Source: Hygrocybe punicea (lineage: Eukaryota; Basidiomycota; Agaricomycetes; Agaricales; Hygrophoraceae). From it: DNA of 64,000 nt. Under the pieces are notes generated by a model. It ran no database searches. It was given only the letters and a program-made list of their open reading frames with translations, and was not told where the DNA came from. The position numbers and the translations under genes are program-made. Positions 34,255 to 45,640 of this stretch are shown here, one piece after another. The DNA lies in the NCBI GenBank assembly GCA_963556145.1, contig OY744472.1, positions 5,518,001-5,582,000 of the forward strand. Reading direction: 5' to 3'. The first letter of the stretch is position 1. Every line of letters begins with the position of its first letter.

Positions 34255-34818
34255 AATAATGATGTACTATCTCAATCAGATGGATTGCTTTCAACTCGCT
34301 GCTGTTCAGAATTATCTTTTCCAACATCCTTTCTTCAAAGATGATTATGGGCTGGATCCCACTATAGTGAATCTTGAATCTCCAACATGACCAGGAACTG
34401 ATAATGATTGTTGTAGTTTATCCATACGAGCCAAACATCTGAGTTCCAGCAATCTTTAAGCAAAATTTCCCAGAAGAAGCAGACTATGCGCACTACACTA
34501 GTGCAGCAGCTGGATGAATTAATGAAAATACAAGACCAACTTGTTATGGAGGAATTCAGAATCGCTGGGTCTCGGGGTGGGCCAGTACACCATGACCTTT
34601 ACTGGCTTTACCACAACACAGAGCCACCTCCCCTTCCTCTCAACCTCACTCCCCATGACCTCACAATCCATCTTGAAGTTGGCGCTGGAAGTTTTGGACA
34701 TTTCAGTCAGAAGGGGAAGGACGCATTGTTGAAGACATCACACAGCCAAGAGGAGGAGGATCTGGAAAGTGAAGAGGAGGTATTTGGGACTTTTTCGCAT
34801 AGTTTCCAACAAGGGTGA
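34255..34818 (+). CDS. Hypothetical plus-strand gene fragment
   Basis: A first segment, MMYYLNQMDCFQLAAVQNYL, ends at a stop near 34390. A second frame (34486-34818) encodes LYWLYHNTEPPPLPLNLTPHD and an acidic Ser/Glu tail. Whether an intron joins them is uncertain. I recognise no family. It lies between the Reb1-like and SPT5-like genes on the opposite strand. Confidence 0.3.
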
Positions 34819-34990
34819 CTCGCTTTTCTGTTGCCCTTCAATTTTTTGAACTACAAAATTTTTGTTTTCGTGCATGTAATGTTATTCCACGGCCTGTCAC
34901 ACAGGTTTGCGATTTAAGATTGGAAAGAAAGGATTGAATTCATGATACTATCAAATTTGTTAAAATTACGAGATGCTCACGTGGAGCGGT

Positions 34991-37694
34991 TTATGAAGGG
35001 CAGCGAGAATTATCTAATGGCGCCAAATGCCACAGATATTCTCCGGCTTCCACAACGACTACATCTACTCCTTGATGATCTCCAGCAATACAAACCGTCT
35101 TTTCCTTGGCACCCCAGGGATGTACTGGTTCAAGGTAACGCAATGGGATCAGAACTGTATCAGCGCCCGGAATCATCGGCTTGATCTCAATTTCTGGTGG
35201 ATCACCACTGACAGGCATGCCCAAAGTGCGGGCAACGGTGCCTTTGCTAATACGCTTTCTCCAGCCACCCAGATTTCTGTTGAAGCCTGATACACGCAAT
35301 TTGATCGATTTTCCGTGCAAACTTTGCATGGCAAGCCAGTCTTTGTGGACACCTGTGCAAAGGAGTCAGTGCAGGGGAAATGTGACAATAGTGGAACAGT
35401 ACCCGACAGTAAGGATACCCCTCTTTCTTCTATATCGTTGTTTATCACTTTCCCTGGCCATTGTATTGAGGGATCCTGAGAGCTGGGTTCCCCACGATTT
35501 AGCCGCTCCAAGAGGGCTGTTGACAGAGAATCTCGGTCTGGCAGTGGTGTTCAGGAAGAAGGTTCCCAAGCAGGACTTCCACCCCGGGCCGAAGGAGATT
35601 CCCACATGGGCGTTGAGGGCCTGGGAACAACCGATTCAAGGGATGGTAGCAATACCGGCTGGGAAGCTTCTGGCGGGGCATCCTGAAAATAATATAACAG
35701 CCTGCGATTCCTGCATCAAGCAGAAGTCAGGCACCTTATGGAACAGGAATATAAACATGAGTTTTATGATATCTGAACCAAGAAGTCTTCTTTAAATTGC
35801 ATGACTTTGCCATTAGCATCCATGCGGACATCATACATTTTGAGATGTTCATGGGTGTGTATGATGGTCCCATGATACCCACAAAATTTATTCAACCCCA
35901 CCGCGAGCACCCTCTTTCCGGCTACTGGATCTTTGATGGTTTGCATGATGGGGCATTGGATAATGGTTCTGGCCAGGGGCCTTGGTAAACAGTTCTGCTC
36001 CACGAAATTGACATGGAAGGCATGCACTTCTATATGATCGGGAACCGAATGAACGAGGTTTGACTGGTCAAGACGACATCAACAAGAGAATCTACATGGG
36101 AGCAATGCCTTTACCTCTATATTGTTAAATCGCAAGTCAGCTGACGCCATAGTAATTTGCAAAATGTAATCGCTAGACATGCCCACTATAAAACCCGATT
36201 TACCAGCGTGAACGCCCAGTTGTACACGAACGTAGTCTCCAACACTGAAAGATTTATGAATCTGATGTGCTGGAACCTCAACTAGTTGGTCCTTGTTCAG
36301 AGCATCATTGTCGTCTTTGTGCAGGTGCACTTGCACTGAGTTGACATCCTTGGAGGTAATAATACCGCGAAGTCCTTTCAGCTCTCCTTTAATAATTTTG
36401 ATGCGATCGTTAACGCTCAATGAAGCAATGGTGTCCTTGACATTCCACCAATGCCTGGCCACTTTACACCATCCTGAACTTGTGTTGAACAATTTGATCT
36501 CCTCAAAAGCAGGACGGACATTCTTTGTGTTCAAGGTGTGAACATTAACCCATCGTTCCAAAAAGCCATCCTTAAACTTCATCCCCTGGAATGTGAGCCA
36601 ATCTTTGCCCTGTTAAACAGCTTCGGTACCAAAAATGTTGTGGGCTTGGTTGGCATCAAACAGCACGGGAAGAGGATGAGTTTCCGGTAAGCGCTTGAGA
36701 TCCTTGGAAGGCTCGAGGTAGGAGAGGCGAGGCACAAGGAACACTTTAACCTTGGCACTGTATGTGACCACCTCCGTGACATAACCAATATCCCCTTTGT
36801 ACGTGCCACTCCTGGTATGCACCCAGTCACCTTCGGCCACAGTCATGGCTGAGTTCACTGTTTTCAACTTGAGAAGTTGCACGCGCTCAGGCAGGGGCAT
36901 GAGGCTAATTTCCCGATCAACATAGACTATGTGCATGTGTGCAAAAGCACGTTGAATATCCCCAGTACTTGGGGCTGCAACATAGATAGCGCCTGGAATG
37001 GATGGTCGCCAGAAGGTGGAAGCAATCGTCAGACTCGAGCCATCAGTGCTGCCACATTTGCAAAGAAGAAATTCCAGGCAATCCAACTCCAACCCACGCT
37101 ATAACAAACAGCAACGTCAAGTTGAGTAGCAAAGACTTATTAGACCACTCACCTTGACGCTAATGCACCAAAGATTCATGTCTCCGGCATGAGGTTCATT
37201 GAGAACCCGCAATTGAGTGTCGGGAGTTGAATCAAGCGTAGTAGGGACGACACTATTCCGTTGATATTTCTCTTTGAGCCACTCCACCTGGCTTGCCAGT
37301 TCTTCGTGCTTGTCCCGAAGTGAATGTTGATAACTTGGCCGCTGGGCCCAGAAACGCTCGGTTGCGAGCGGTGCAGACTCCGAGTCGGCATCTGACCCTA
37401 GATCCATAAAGTCCTCAAATTGCAGAGGACGAGATGGGGATGATTTACCAGGCGACTCTGAGCTCATCTCTGAATCATAATTTAAATTCGAATCCATGTC
37501 CGTGTCCATGTCGTCGTGGTCATGCGCATGCAGGTCCAGGAATTTGGTGACACTATTATGCTAAGAACAAAGGTTCAAGCACTGGAAATGGTCCTGGGCC
37601 GCATTGGTATGCTCACCGTGACCTCTGAGTCCAAGTTGTAGCCCACCATGACTCTTCGTTGTTTGTAACCACCTTTGCAGTAATTTGAAGTCAT
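34991..37694 (-). pseudogene. SPT5-like transcription elongation factor (NGN + KOW), degenerate copy
   Basis: The gene begins MTSNYCKGGYKQRRVMVGYN at 37694 with an intron after SEVT. An acidic, Ser-rich N-terminus follows (37117-37509). Next is an NGN-like domain (about 37080-36830): ASTFWRPSIPGAIYVAAPS, HIVYVDREISLMPLPERVQLL. KOW-type segments follow: GDWVHTRSGTYKGDIGYVTEV, FLVPRLSYLEP, DRIKIIKGELKGLRGII, GDYVRVQLGVHAGKSGFIVG and GKRVLAVGLNKFCGYHGTI. The C-terminus has an S/P/R-rich linker and a last block ending EYLWHLAPLD. This is the architecture of SPT5, which with SPT4 clamps RNA polymerase II. An in-frame TAA at 36613-36615 interrupts the NGN/KOW junction, and I could not splice the 36.1-kb intron in frame. 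It is unlikely to be the cell's essential SPT5. Confidence 0.82.
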
Positions 37695-38138
37695 GATTGG
37701 TGCGAATTCACAATTGGGACGTTGAATTACGAAAAATAATTGTACTAACTACTAGACTGCTAGACTACTAGAGTTGCGGAAGAAAGTGATTGACTATCAT
37801 TTAGCCGAGAACCATAGCTGACACCTCAGGGCGGTTTCGAACCCGTTTTGGTATTCGGGGAAACCTGACCAGAACCTGCCCTCAGGTGAGCACTATAATA
37901 ATACAAACAATGCCACGACTTGTCACTACTCCCATCCCAATTACTCTAAATTTGTAGTAATGTTTAATTGCTAGTACAAGCAAGCTTTAGTTAAATTTAG
38001 TCGCTTTATTGAAGAATGTAATAAGCATTGAAGCAAAGACAAATCGGAATTATGCCATTATACCATCATTATATCCTCATTACCCCGTTATATCATCGTT
38101 ATATCCTCATCACCCCGTTATACCATCGTTATGTCCTC

Positions 38139-39640
38139 ATGTCTGATCTCGACCTCAATTGCGACGACAACTTGAATGATCTCCTTACTTTCTTCCACCC
38201 TGATTGGGTAAGTGATTCAGATGATATGCCATCCTCAACACTCACGAAATGAATGCATCGCCGTCCTGAGACTAATCTTTCCCTGAATTCACTCGACACG
38301 TTGTCATCGCCGTTATCGGACAATCACTTGCCACCTTTTGTGCAAAGCTCAACCTCTTCACTCGTGCCTGTCTCAACTGCGGCCTCCTCATCATCCTCCA
38401 CGCAGGCCCAGGTACTTGACTCACACACAACATCGGTCACGATCCCCCACACTTCCGGATTTTTGCTGCCTCCGGTGATCCTCTCCGATACCAATCTCGT
38501 AACATTCCAAGATGTTCAACACCATTACACCCGCATCCCCATACCTGCATCTCCGTCTTATCGAGATGGCAGTTTTACCACCGCGCTAACCTCCGAAGAC
38601 GTTGCTCAGTCATCCGATTGGTTGGCACTCGTGCAAGTGGCAAAGGGAACGTATGAAGTTGGCATCCCATGTTATTTGTGGTTTTGCGGCAAGGAACAAC
38701 GACTCCTGAATGGACATCAGGAACTATTTGTCTCAGCATTGTATCTTCATCGGTCTCGAGGCGAGCCCTACTGGCAGCCACTATATGGTACGTTACATTT
38801 CATTTTCACGACTTGTATTGATTTGTTTTTACCAGACCAGATGGATAGCAGACTGGGACATTATGTCAGATTCGGTACGGTGGAATGTCCCCACCCCGTG
38901 ATCCTCAAAGAGGTAAGTAAGCATGCTGTACTAAGTTGTCTTCAACGCTTTTTTTCTTTTTTTTGCAGATTACGGCCCATCAACGGATTCAAAACGCCAT
39001 TAAAACGCACATCATTCCTCGTATCCAGGGTGGGCATTATGGACCTATGGATAGTCTTCGGCAGGTATCCTGCCTAGATGAGCCGTCCATATTCGTAAGT
39101 CGCCTCTTAACTGTCCTAGTATCCCTCTAATTATACCATTCAGAATGTCGTCCCCGCTGTCAATTTAGGGGGTGTCATTGTCTTGGATATTATCACTGTA
39201 ATATTTCTTGGCCATGGGAATACGTCTATCCGTCCGTACTGGCTGTTTAAACAGGATGGAAAACCGAAGGTCCCCCTGAATCTCGTCCAAATAGCCAGAC
39301 TTTTGGTAAGTAATTTTTCTCAGCAGCTTGCAAGTAGAACTAATTTACTGCAGGCAATCTGGGCTTGCAACTGTGCACACGCCAACAAAGCTCTCAAAAT
39401 GAACTTGGCATACGAGCACATTTTCGATGATGTGGGTGTTCTTATTTGCCGGTATCTTAGTTACCCAATGACCGCGTCCATATATTACGGTTTGGATGAG
39501 TATTGGGTTAGCCACGCAGGTATGTGGTACCAAGCCGTGTAGATTTTGGTTTCAGTATGCAATCAAAATATTTTACACTCCCGGACACACATCGTGCCTG
39601 CAGCCGAGGTATTCTGGTAAGGATGGTCGTATGGGGAAGT
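38139..39640 (+). CDS. Orphan multi-exon gene (unknown)
   Basis: Start MSDLDLNCDDNLNDLLTFFHP at 38139, divergent from the SPT5-like gene. A Ser/Thr/Pro-rich region follows (38253-38500), then YEVGIPCYLWFCGKEQRLL and HRSRGEPYWQPLYG. Further exons, separated by GTACGT...CAG, GTAAGT...TTGCAG and others, encode RWIADWDIMSDSVRWNVPTP, ITAHQRIQNAIKTHIIPRIQ, LDIITVIFLGHG and WACNCAHANKALKMNLAYEH. Clean introns and a consistent coding pattern indicate a real gene or recent relic. I do not recognise a family and offer no function. It is part of the cargo of the 19.3-kb insertion. Confidence 0.5.
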
Positions 39641-39699
39641 CGTGTAATTGTATGTTAAAAATACATGTTTGTTGTTACTTGTGAAAATAATTTAAGTAA

Positions 39700-40556
39700 T
39701 GTGTTGTTTGCAAGGCCATTCGAGGTGGAAGTCGGTGTGCTTCTCTTCTGGGATATACTTCCAGGCAAGCTCCCCAATGTACTCTGCCCTCTCCAGCTTC
39801 GCCTCACAATCTATGAGTTTCAGGGTCAGCACTTGAATGTCTTCTTGTGCGGAGTGGAATTCTTGTTGTGCTTTCAGGAGTCATTCATTCGTGTCCCTGA
39901 TCTTGGCTTCTACACGGCGTCGGTAGGACCTTTCATTATTAGTGAAATGAGAAATGATGACTGACCATTGTGACCTTCCATAACAACAGGATCGTTATCC
40001 CCTTCGTCCATCGTGCGACAAGCCTTTTTCTTCCGGATGACCCTGAGATGATACTCGATGAAGAAGTTCTATGGTGTAGGGAGCAACACACCTCACGGTT
40101 ACTTCAATATTGTCCTCGTTACGTCGTTTGGCGACTTGCTTTTCGGAGGTGGGCATATTTTCCGTTTCAAAGTCATGTCTAATAACTTATCAGTTGCCAG
40201 GAGCTACTAGTAAATTGTCAGGTGTGTATATTTGTGCATATTCAACACCCACCAATAATGCATTACATTTTCTGAGGTCCGTCACAGTTGGCGGAGTTCT
40301 ATTATGTATCTCGACATTAATCTCTGCCAGATTTCATTTCCAGACGACTGTTTATAAAGGCTGCAGTTTTGGCAAAGATCATCTCATATCCTCCTCTATC
40401 ATCAGATTTCAAGCTAGGCAACAAGGTCTGGGATGGAAGCATCGACTGGTCGGCGGGTGCAAGATGATGCACTACAAAGCGGCCCAAGGAAGAAAGTGTT
40501 AGCGATCGTTGAGTATCCTCGTCGTGCCTGCTGACATGATTAAACAGTGCCATCAC
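39700..40556 (-). CDS. Orphan minus-strand gene with coiled coil (uncertain)
   Basis: The minus strand encodes FVVHHLAPADQSMLPSQTLL near 40450. Further down (about 39730-39960) is a coiled-coil-like stretch with EFHSAQEDIQVLTLKLIDCE, ending in a segment with AWKYIPEEK. The parts lie in different frames and their introns were not resolved. It lies convergent to the orphan at 38139 and divergent from the gene at 40541. Function unknown. Confidence 0.3.
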
Positions 40557-41772
40557 CGATCCCCTGGTACATCACGGCCATCACTTCGGTTGAGTGTCTT
40601 ATGCATTCTGCAACGTCAAGGTACTCATCACAAATGGCCTCCTTCACTTGGCAGAGGAAGACGTAACACCCCCCGAGACAATACGGTAAGTGCTCATGCC
40701 AGGAGACAGACAATTTAGTTCTCATGTCCATGTTTCTGGAAGCGAATGTCGTGAGGATAATTTGTTTCAGGAATTGCTTAAGATTTGTGTTGGCCTTGAG
40801 GAACGGCTTTTATCTGGAACTGACGAAGAGGTCAAGTTTGTTGCTGATATGGTTAGTAAACTGTCTTCAGCCATCTTATGGTCATCATACCTGCCATCAT
40901 TTAGATACAGAACGGAGCGTGCGCTGATGACACCAAAACATTGAAATTTGCGATTATTGATTGGATTACTCCGCCAGGACAGACTCTCGCTCCATCCCTC
41001 AGTCGTAAAGTCAAGACGACTCGTGGGTTCCACCACGAGAGAACGGGCGCCTTACTCTGCTCTGCTGGAATAGATTGGTCTATACCCAGGTAAGCCACTT
41101 TTGTGTGGTATGACATTGTGGGCTGAAACTACTCCCAGTGTCAAAGAGAAGCTCCACAGTGGTGAAACACACATTCGTGGTGACCAATGGCCCATCTTTC
41201 TATATGCTGACCTTGCGTATGATCCTGACGACCCTTGGAATGGATTATTGAGGAGTCAGCTCCTGGTTGCGGTTAGTTTTCATTCTGTCGTTTGCTTTCT
41301 ATTCCTCACGTTGGGTGACATAGGGATTCAAACATGTCTTTACCTCGCCGAGTTCAGTTGACGAGGATGAACAAAAAGCTACACGATCGTAGTCTCGCTA
41401 ATCTTCAATAACGCTGTCGCTGACGACCTTGTAGGTTCACTTCACCTTGTGTTCTTCAAGCACCTTCTCGTGTACAGATCTTGTCACCGATTCTGAGACA
41501 TTCTATAACAGTGTTCTCGACCTACTCGATGATCCGGAGGAGAAGGATGAAGTGCAAGACCTTTTAAATTGGTGGAATAGGTGAGTGAATCTTCATTCCA
41601 CCTTTGAATGTTGGTTCTGCACAACATTCTAACAAAGGCTTTTTATAGGAAAATCTTCCCCCATGCATGCTCTGACGCCAAAGTACCAATTGAAGGAAGC
41701 GCTCTCTCTCGCATCAAGGAGAAGAGGCACGCAGATAATATGTTCACATTAGGCGACATGAATCCTGAGTAG
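40541..41772 (+). CDS. DUF6698-like orphan protein
   Basis: Exons in order encode LFQELLKICVGLEERLLSGTD, then NGACADDTKTLKFAIIDWI with PSLSRKVKTTRGFHHERTGA and LLCSAGIDW, then SVKEKLHSGETHIRGDQWPI and FLYADLAYDPDDPWNGLLRS, and finally TVTD/DSETFYNSVLDLLDDPEE and LLNWWNRKIFPHA, stopping at 41772. Introns are short with GT...AG ends. The combination 'ADDT.LK', 'RGFHH...LLC' and 'YDPDDPWNGLLR' is a pattern I know from a large family in agaricomycetes that I believe Pfam calls DUF6698; its function is unknown. The start is uncertain and I did not verify every splice. It is the last cargo gene before the right end of the insertion. Confidence 0.6.
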
Positions 41773-41775
41773 AGT

Positions 41776-42076
41776 ATCAATTGGTCGGGAATAGTTCATG
41801 TGTGACGCTGCTTTGTATTTTCTCATTTTTCGCACGTTCACCAAATATATGTTTTTGCCTTCTATTTCGGATATTCCTGGAGTCCAATATGAGAATATTG
41901 CTGACTTCCTACCAACATGAAGTCATTGCTACATCCCCTATCATCAGTATATCAGCCATGACAATATGATGCATTAGTTGCTACATGAGCAGAACAGTAT
42001 TTCTGTGTGGTAAGGAGCTATGGTACCATACTGTTGTTGTGGTAGCAAATGGACAATAACTCTCTTGTTTTGGCTA
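41776..42076. other. Non-coding stretch before the right-end tandem repeat
   Basis: AT-rich sequence with only a chance ORF at 41781-41969; nothing recognised. Confidence 0.4.
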
Positions 42077-42346
42077 TTATGACTTTTATTCAAGCAAAGT
42101 TCAGATTCTACAACTCTGCTATATATGGTGGGATTCCTTCAACCCCACCATGACCTTCCTTTTCTTGGAGGAATGATATTCAAGGACACGCCTTGTTGAT
42201 CCATGGCACAGTTATGACTTTCATTCAAGCAAAGTTCAGATTCTACCACTCTGCTATATATGGTGGGATTCCTTCAACCCCACCATGACCTCCCTTTTCT
42301 TGGAGGAATGATGTTCAAAGACATGTGTTGTTGATCTATGGCACAT
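42077..42346 (+). repeat. Two-copy tandem repeat, period 135 bp
   Basis: Copies begin at 42077 and 42212 and share ATTCAAGCAAAGTTCAGATTC, TATATGGTGGGATTCC and TTTTCTTGGAGGAATGAT with about ten differences. The pair lies about 150-420 bp inside the right end of the 19.3-kb insertion. Confidence 0.85.
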
Positions 42347-42499
42347 CAAATATCATTCTACTAATTTGATTGACTTCTACCATCACAACCATGCCATCCC
42401 TACCTAGATCTAAGTGTGAGCATAATGTCAAACAATGTTAATGATTGTGGGTCAGCTCAAGGCATATATAACCATCTCATATCTGGGTTGATTCCCTGA

Positions 42500-44922
42500 T
42501 GGAGTTGAAGCAACCTCAGCAAAAGCAAGCAGAGTCACAGCAAACACAAAGACCCCCCTTTAAAATCTCAGCTGCCAATAGTGTTGGCCTTCCACCAAAC
42601 CCTTCTACTAGTTCATTTACCCCTACCAATTCATTTACTCCTTCCAATGAACAAAGAGGACCCATGACCTGCTATGGTTGTGGAGGACAAGGACATGGAA
42701 TGCAAACATGTTTCCAGATCAATGAATTACTCAAGACAGGCAAGATAACCAAGGATGGTCTTGGAAGGATTGTTTATCCAGATGGCTCAATAATTTGCAG
42801 AAATATGGGTGAGACATTTGTACAAGCAATTGATAGACATGTAGCTGAAAAGGCCAGCAATGTTCAATCACACTTCTATGTATTATCAGATCAATTCTCT
42901 GATTACTATCAATCTGATGCTGAAGAAGATTTTGAAGCATATACTATACCTACAATTAAGGAAGAAGAAATACAAATCCTGCCTGCAGTCAGAGGACCAC
43001 AGAAAATTGGTGCAGCAAGGAAGGAAGTATTAGATGGAGTATATCCTCCCACAGGTATTAAAGCCAAAGGAAAAGAGAATATAAGGCCCAACACAGTACT
43101 ACCACCCATTCCTAAAGGCCCAGTCAAACCTGGCCCTCTTTCAGCACAGAAGCAAGCTCAAGCACATATACCAGCACCATTACCCTTTGCTCTTAAGAAG
43201 ACAAACCCATTTCATCCTACAGAAGAACTGCATGCAAAGCAACCTGTTCCAATGGATATAAGAACCCCAATGCATATTCCTTCAGACACAGATTCAGATG
43301 TGGAAATGATAGATACTTCTCCAGCAAAGCCAGCAAAGACTCATATACAAGGACACAAGGCACACATAGATAAGAACAAGATCATGGCTGAAAGACATAA
43401 TGCTATAACTTGCCCAAAGCCTGCACCTAGACAATCAGAAATTTCAGTCAATATTGGAGAAACTCAAGTTGTCAATCAAATCCTTGACACACCAGTTACC
43501 CTGCACGTTCGTGAAGTATTAGCTTCTTCCAAGGAGTTATCTGAGCAGTTAACAGACATGATCAAGAGAAAGAATGCAAAGGTATCTGCCATTGCAAGCT
43601 CATTCATAACCAAGGATCGTGGAGTGTTAATCAGGCTTCAGATGGAATATGATAGAAGACCTATTGAAGCCATCATTGACACTGGATCCCAGTTAAATTT
43701 GATTAGTAAAAGAGTCTGGAAAGAGATTATCCAAAGACCTATGGATGTAGGAAAAATTCTCACAATGAACGATGCTAATGGAGGTGAAGGAACATTAAAA
43801 GGATTAGTCTCAGAAGTTCCATTGACTTGTGGTGGTGTCCTCACTTATGCCAATCTTTATATAGGAGAGACAGTGCAATTTGATTTATTACCTGGAAGAC
43901 CATGGCAAAGAGGCAACTATGTTTCTATTGATGAAAGAATAGATGGTACATATTTAGTATTCAAGAATCCTGAAGATTTGACAAACAGATTTGAACTAAT
44001 GGTCACACCAAACTATTCTCAAGTTAATCACATCAAAGGAGCTACTACTGCCCATGCCTCAACATCCTATTTATGCACTTTACCTATGGAACTTGAAGAA
44101 ACCACTATAATTCCTTTAACTAAGTCTTATGAACAAAATAAGGCATTAGTCTGCTATAATCCGCAATTTCAAACTCCGCTTAAACCGAATTATTTTTCCG
44201 AAATGATTACATGCTTACAGGATAAGCCTTATTTGGATAAGGATAAGTCTGAAGTAAAAGGAGATAAAAGTATCTCATGCTTTAATATCCCCAAAAATGC
44301 ATATGATGGCTCGAAACTTTTTGCATTGTCCATAGCCCATTGTGATGACATGAACAATGAAGAATCTGAATTTTCTGAAAGGAGAAAGATAAGAAATGGA
44401 TTTTCACACCAGGGAAATTTGGATAGGAATTGCTATAAAAACTCTGAAGAAATAGGAAAGACAGTAGCCATGTCTGCTGCACAAACCCCCCAGATCCCAC
44501 CTTTTATGATCAATAACCATCCTCTTCCTCTCCCTGTAGAAGGGATCCACTCCAATGGTCATCCAGATGCTGGCCGACTTATCACTTCCTTTTTAGGAAA
44601 TTCCCTTGATTACCAATCCCCCCATTTAAGTAAATTTTTGATTGCTGCCACTGTAGGATATAGGCTTTCTCTGGGGATTGATTCCCTTGGTGATCCTTTT
44701 GAGCATGGAATGTTGTTAAATGCTTCTCTAGCTACAATTAATTCTCCGAGTGTCCCCCCCTCTTTGAGAATGGGACATCTAGTTTTTCAATTTTACCCCT
44801 TTGCTAACCCTTCTACTGAGGAGAACTTTTCTCCTCCCCCTGTCCCTCCTCCTTACATAGAGGATTTTTATTCATTTCCAGTGACCCTCGCATGTGCCCC
44901 GGAGATATTATTCCACCCCTAG
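42500..44922 (+). CDS. Gypsy gag C-terminal part with zinc knuckle and aspartic protease
   Basis: This is the right-hand part of the retrotransposon gag that starts at 22017. The open frame of about 800 codons starts ELKQPQQKQ and carries one CCHC knuckle, CYGCGGQGHGMQTC (about 42670-42711). A long Pro/Lys-rich linker follows, then a retropepsin-like domain with active site IIDTGSQLNLISK (DTGS at 43678-43689) and DLLPGRPWQ further on. The apparent ATG at 42499 is composite: its A belongs to the 19.3-kb insertion. Unlike the left half, this part has no stop. No reverse transcriptase follows; the element is cut off before 45641. The frame ends at 44922 in a Pro-rich tail. Confidence 0.85.
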
Positions 44923-45612
44923 AAACGCCCCATAACCCTATTGACTTACCAGTCACACGGATTCCCACAGTTGGCTCAGCTCTCGATTCCACCTCCACTA
45001 TCAAGTTCACTGGCGAGGATGACCACGAATCGTCGCTGGTCGATGACAAAGCCCGCGGTTGGAGCCCAATTGAAGGTTGGGAATGGGACTATGAGGTGGG
45101 AAAAATCCCACTCCATCTATTCACTGATAAACAACTTCCGCTACAGTACACAGAGTGTGGCGGTAGATGCCCCTCCTCGACTACTACGACGTCTCCGGAA
45201 TATGCCTCGACCCTCACAGACTGTACTACAGACCTTTCCACAACCATGGACAACATTTTTTTTCATTTCCGGGGATCTGAAAACCACTCAACGGCCCCCA
45301 CCAACACCATTCACCATTCTGCCCTCAATATCAGCCGCGACCCATTCAAACATACGGATTATGACGGATACACAAGGGTCGATATCCACGAGGGGTCAAT
45401 GGTACTTGACAGTGTACAAACACCTGCTCAAGTTCCATCGCATAGGAGAATTCCGGCACCTTGCCGGCCACTCAACCAGGACCAAAGTGAGGATTCAATG
45501 GAAGACGACATCAGGGAGGAATTGGAGGTTGTTGGAAACATGGCTTTCGAGTCAGAAGATGAAGAGGAAGATGGCAAGGTCAGTCCAGTGGGCCGATGAT
45601 GTTGCCCACTGA
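44892..45612 (+). CDS. Hypothetical ORFs after gag-protease
   Basis: Two overlapping frames are open here (44892-45599 and 44941-45612). One is acidic and Ser/Thr-rich (GEDDHESSLVDDKARGWSP); the other is Arg-rich. I cannot tell which, if either, is coding, nor whether it belongs to the retrotransposon. No domain recognised. Confidence 0.25.
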
Positions 45613-45640
45613 AGAAATGAAACTTTGACAGAGTTGGCAT

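Larger units (their letters stand above)
23221..42499 (+). mobile_element. 19.3-kb composite insertion in gag (Helitron-like or large TIR element)
   Basis: The insertion begins TCAGGAAAACG after an A and ends GATTCCCTGA before a T. Deleting it with the adjacent MITE restores the gag frame. TC start, CTGA end (fits CTRR), A/T target and no long duplication are Helitron signs. The only 3' hairpin I find is weak and no Rep/helicase is present. The alternative is an element with ends CAGG...CCTG and a 2-bp AT duplication, possibly mobilised by the Plavaka-type transposase inside it. The interior holds a carrier pseudogene, a Plavaka pseudogene, Reb1-like and SPT5-like genes, orphan genes and a hAT MITE. 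The boundaries are better supported than the class. Confidence 0.75.

Noticed and set aside
34991..37694. SPT5-like gene as the cell's own SPT5
   Set aside because: An in-frame TAA, a splice that cannot be kept in frame and its place inside a mobile insertion argue against an essential gene.
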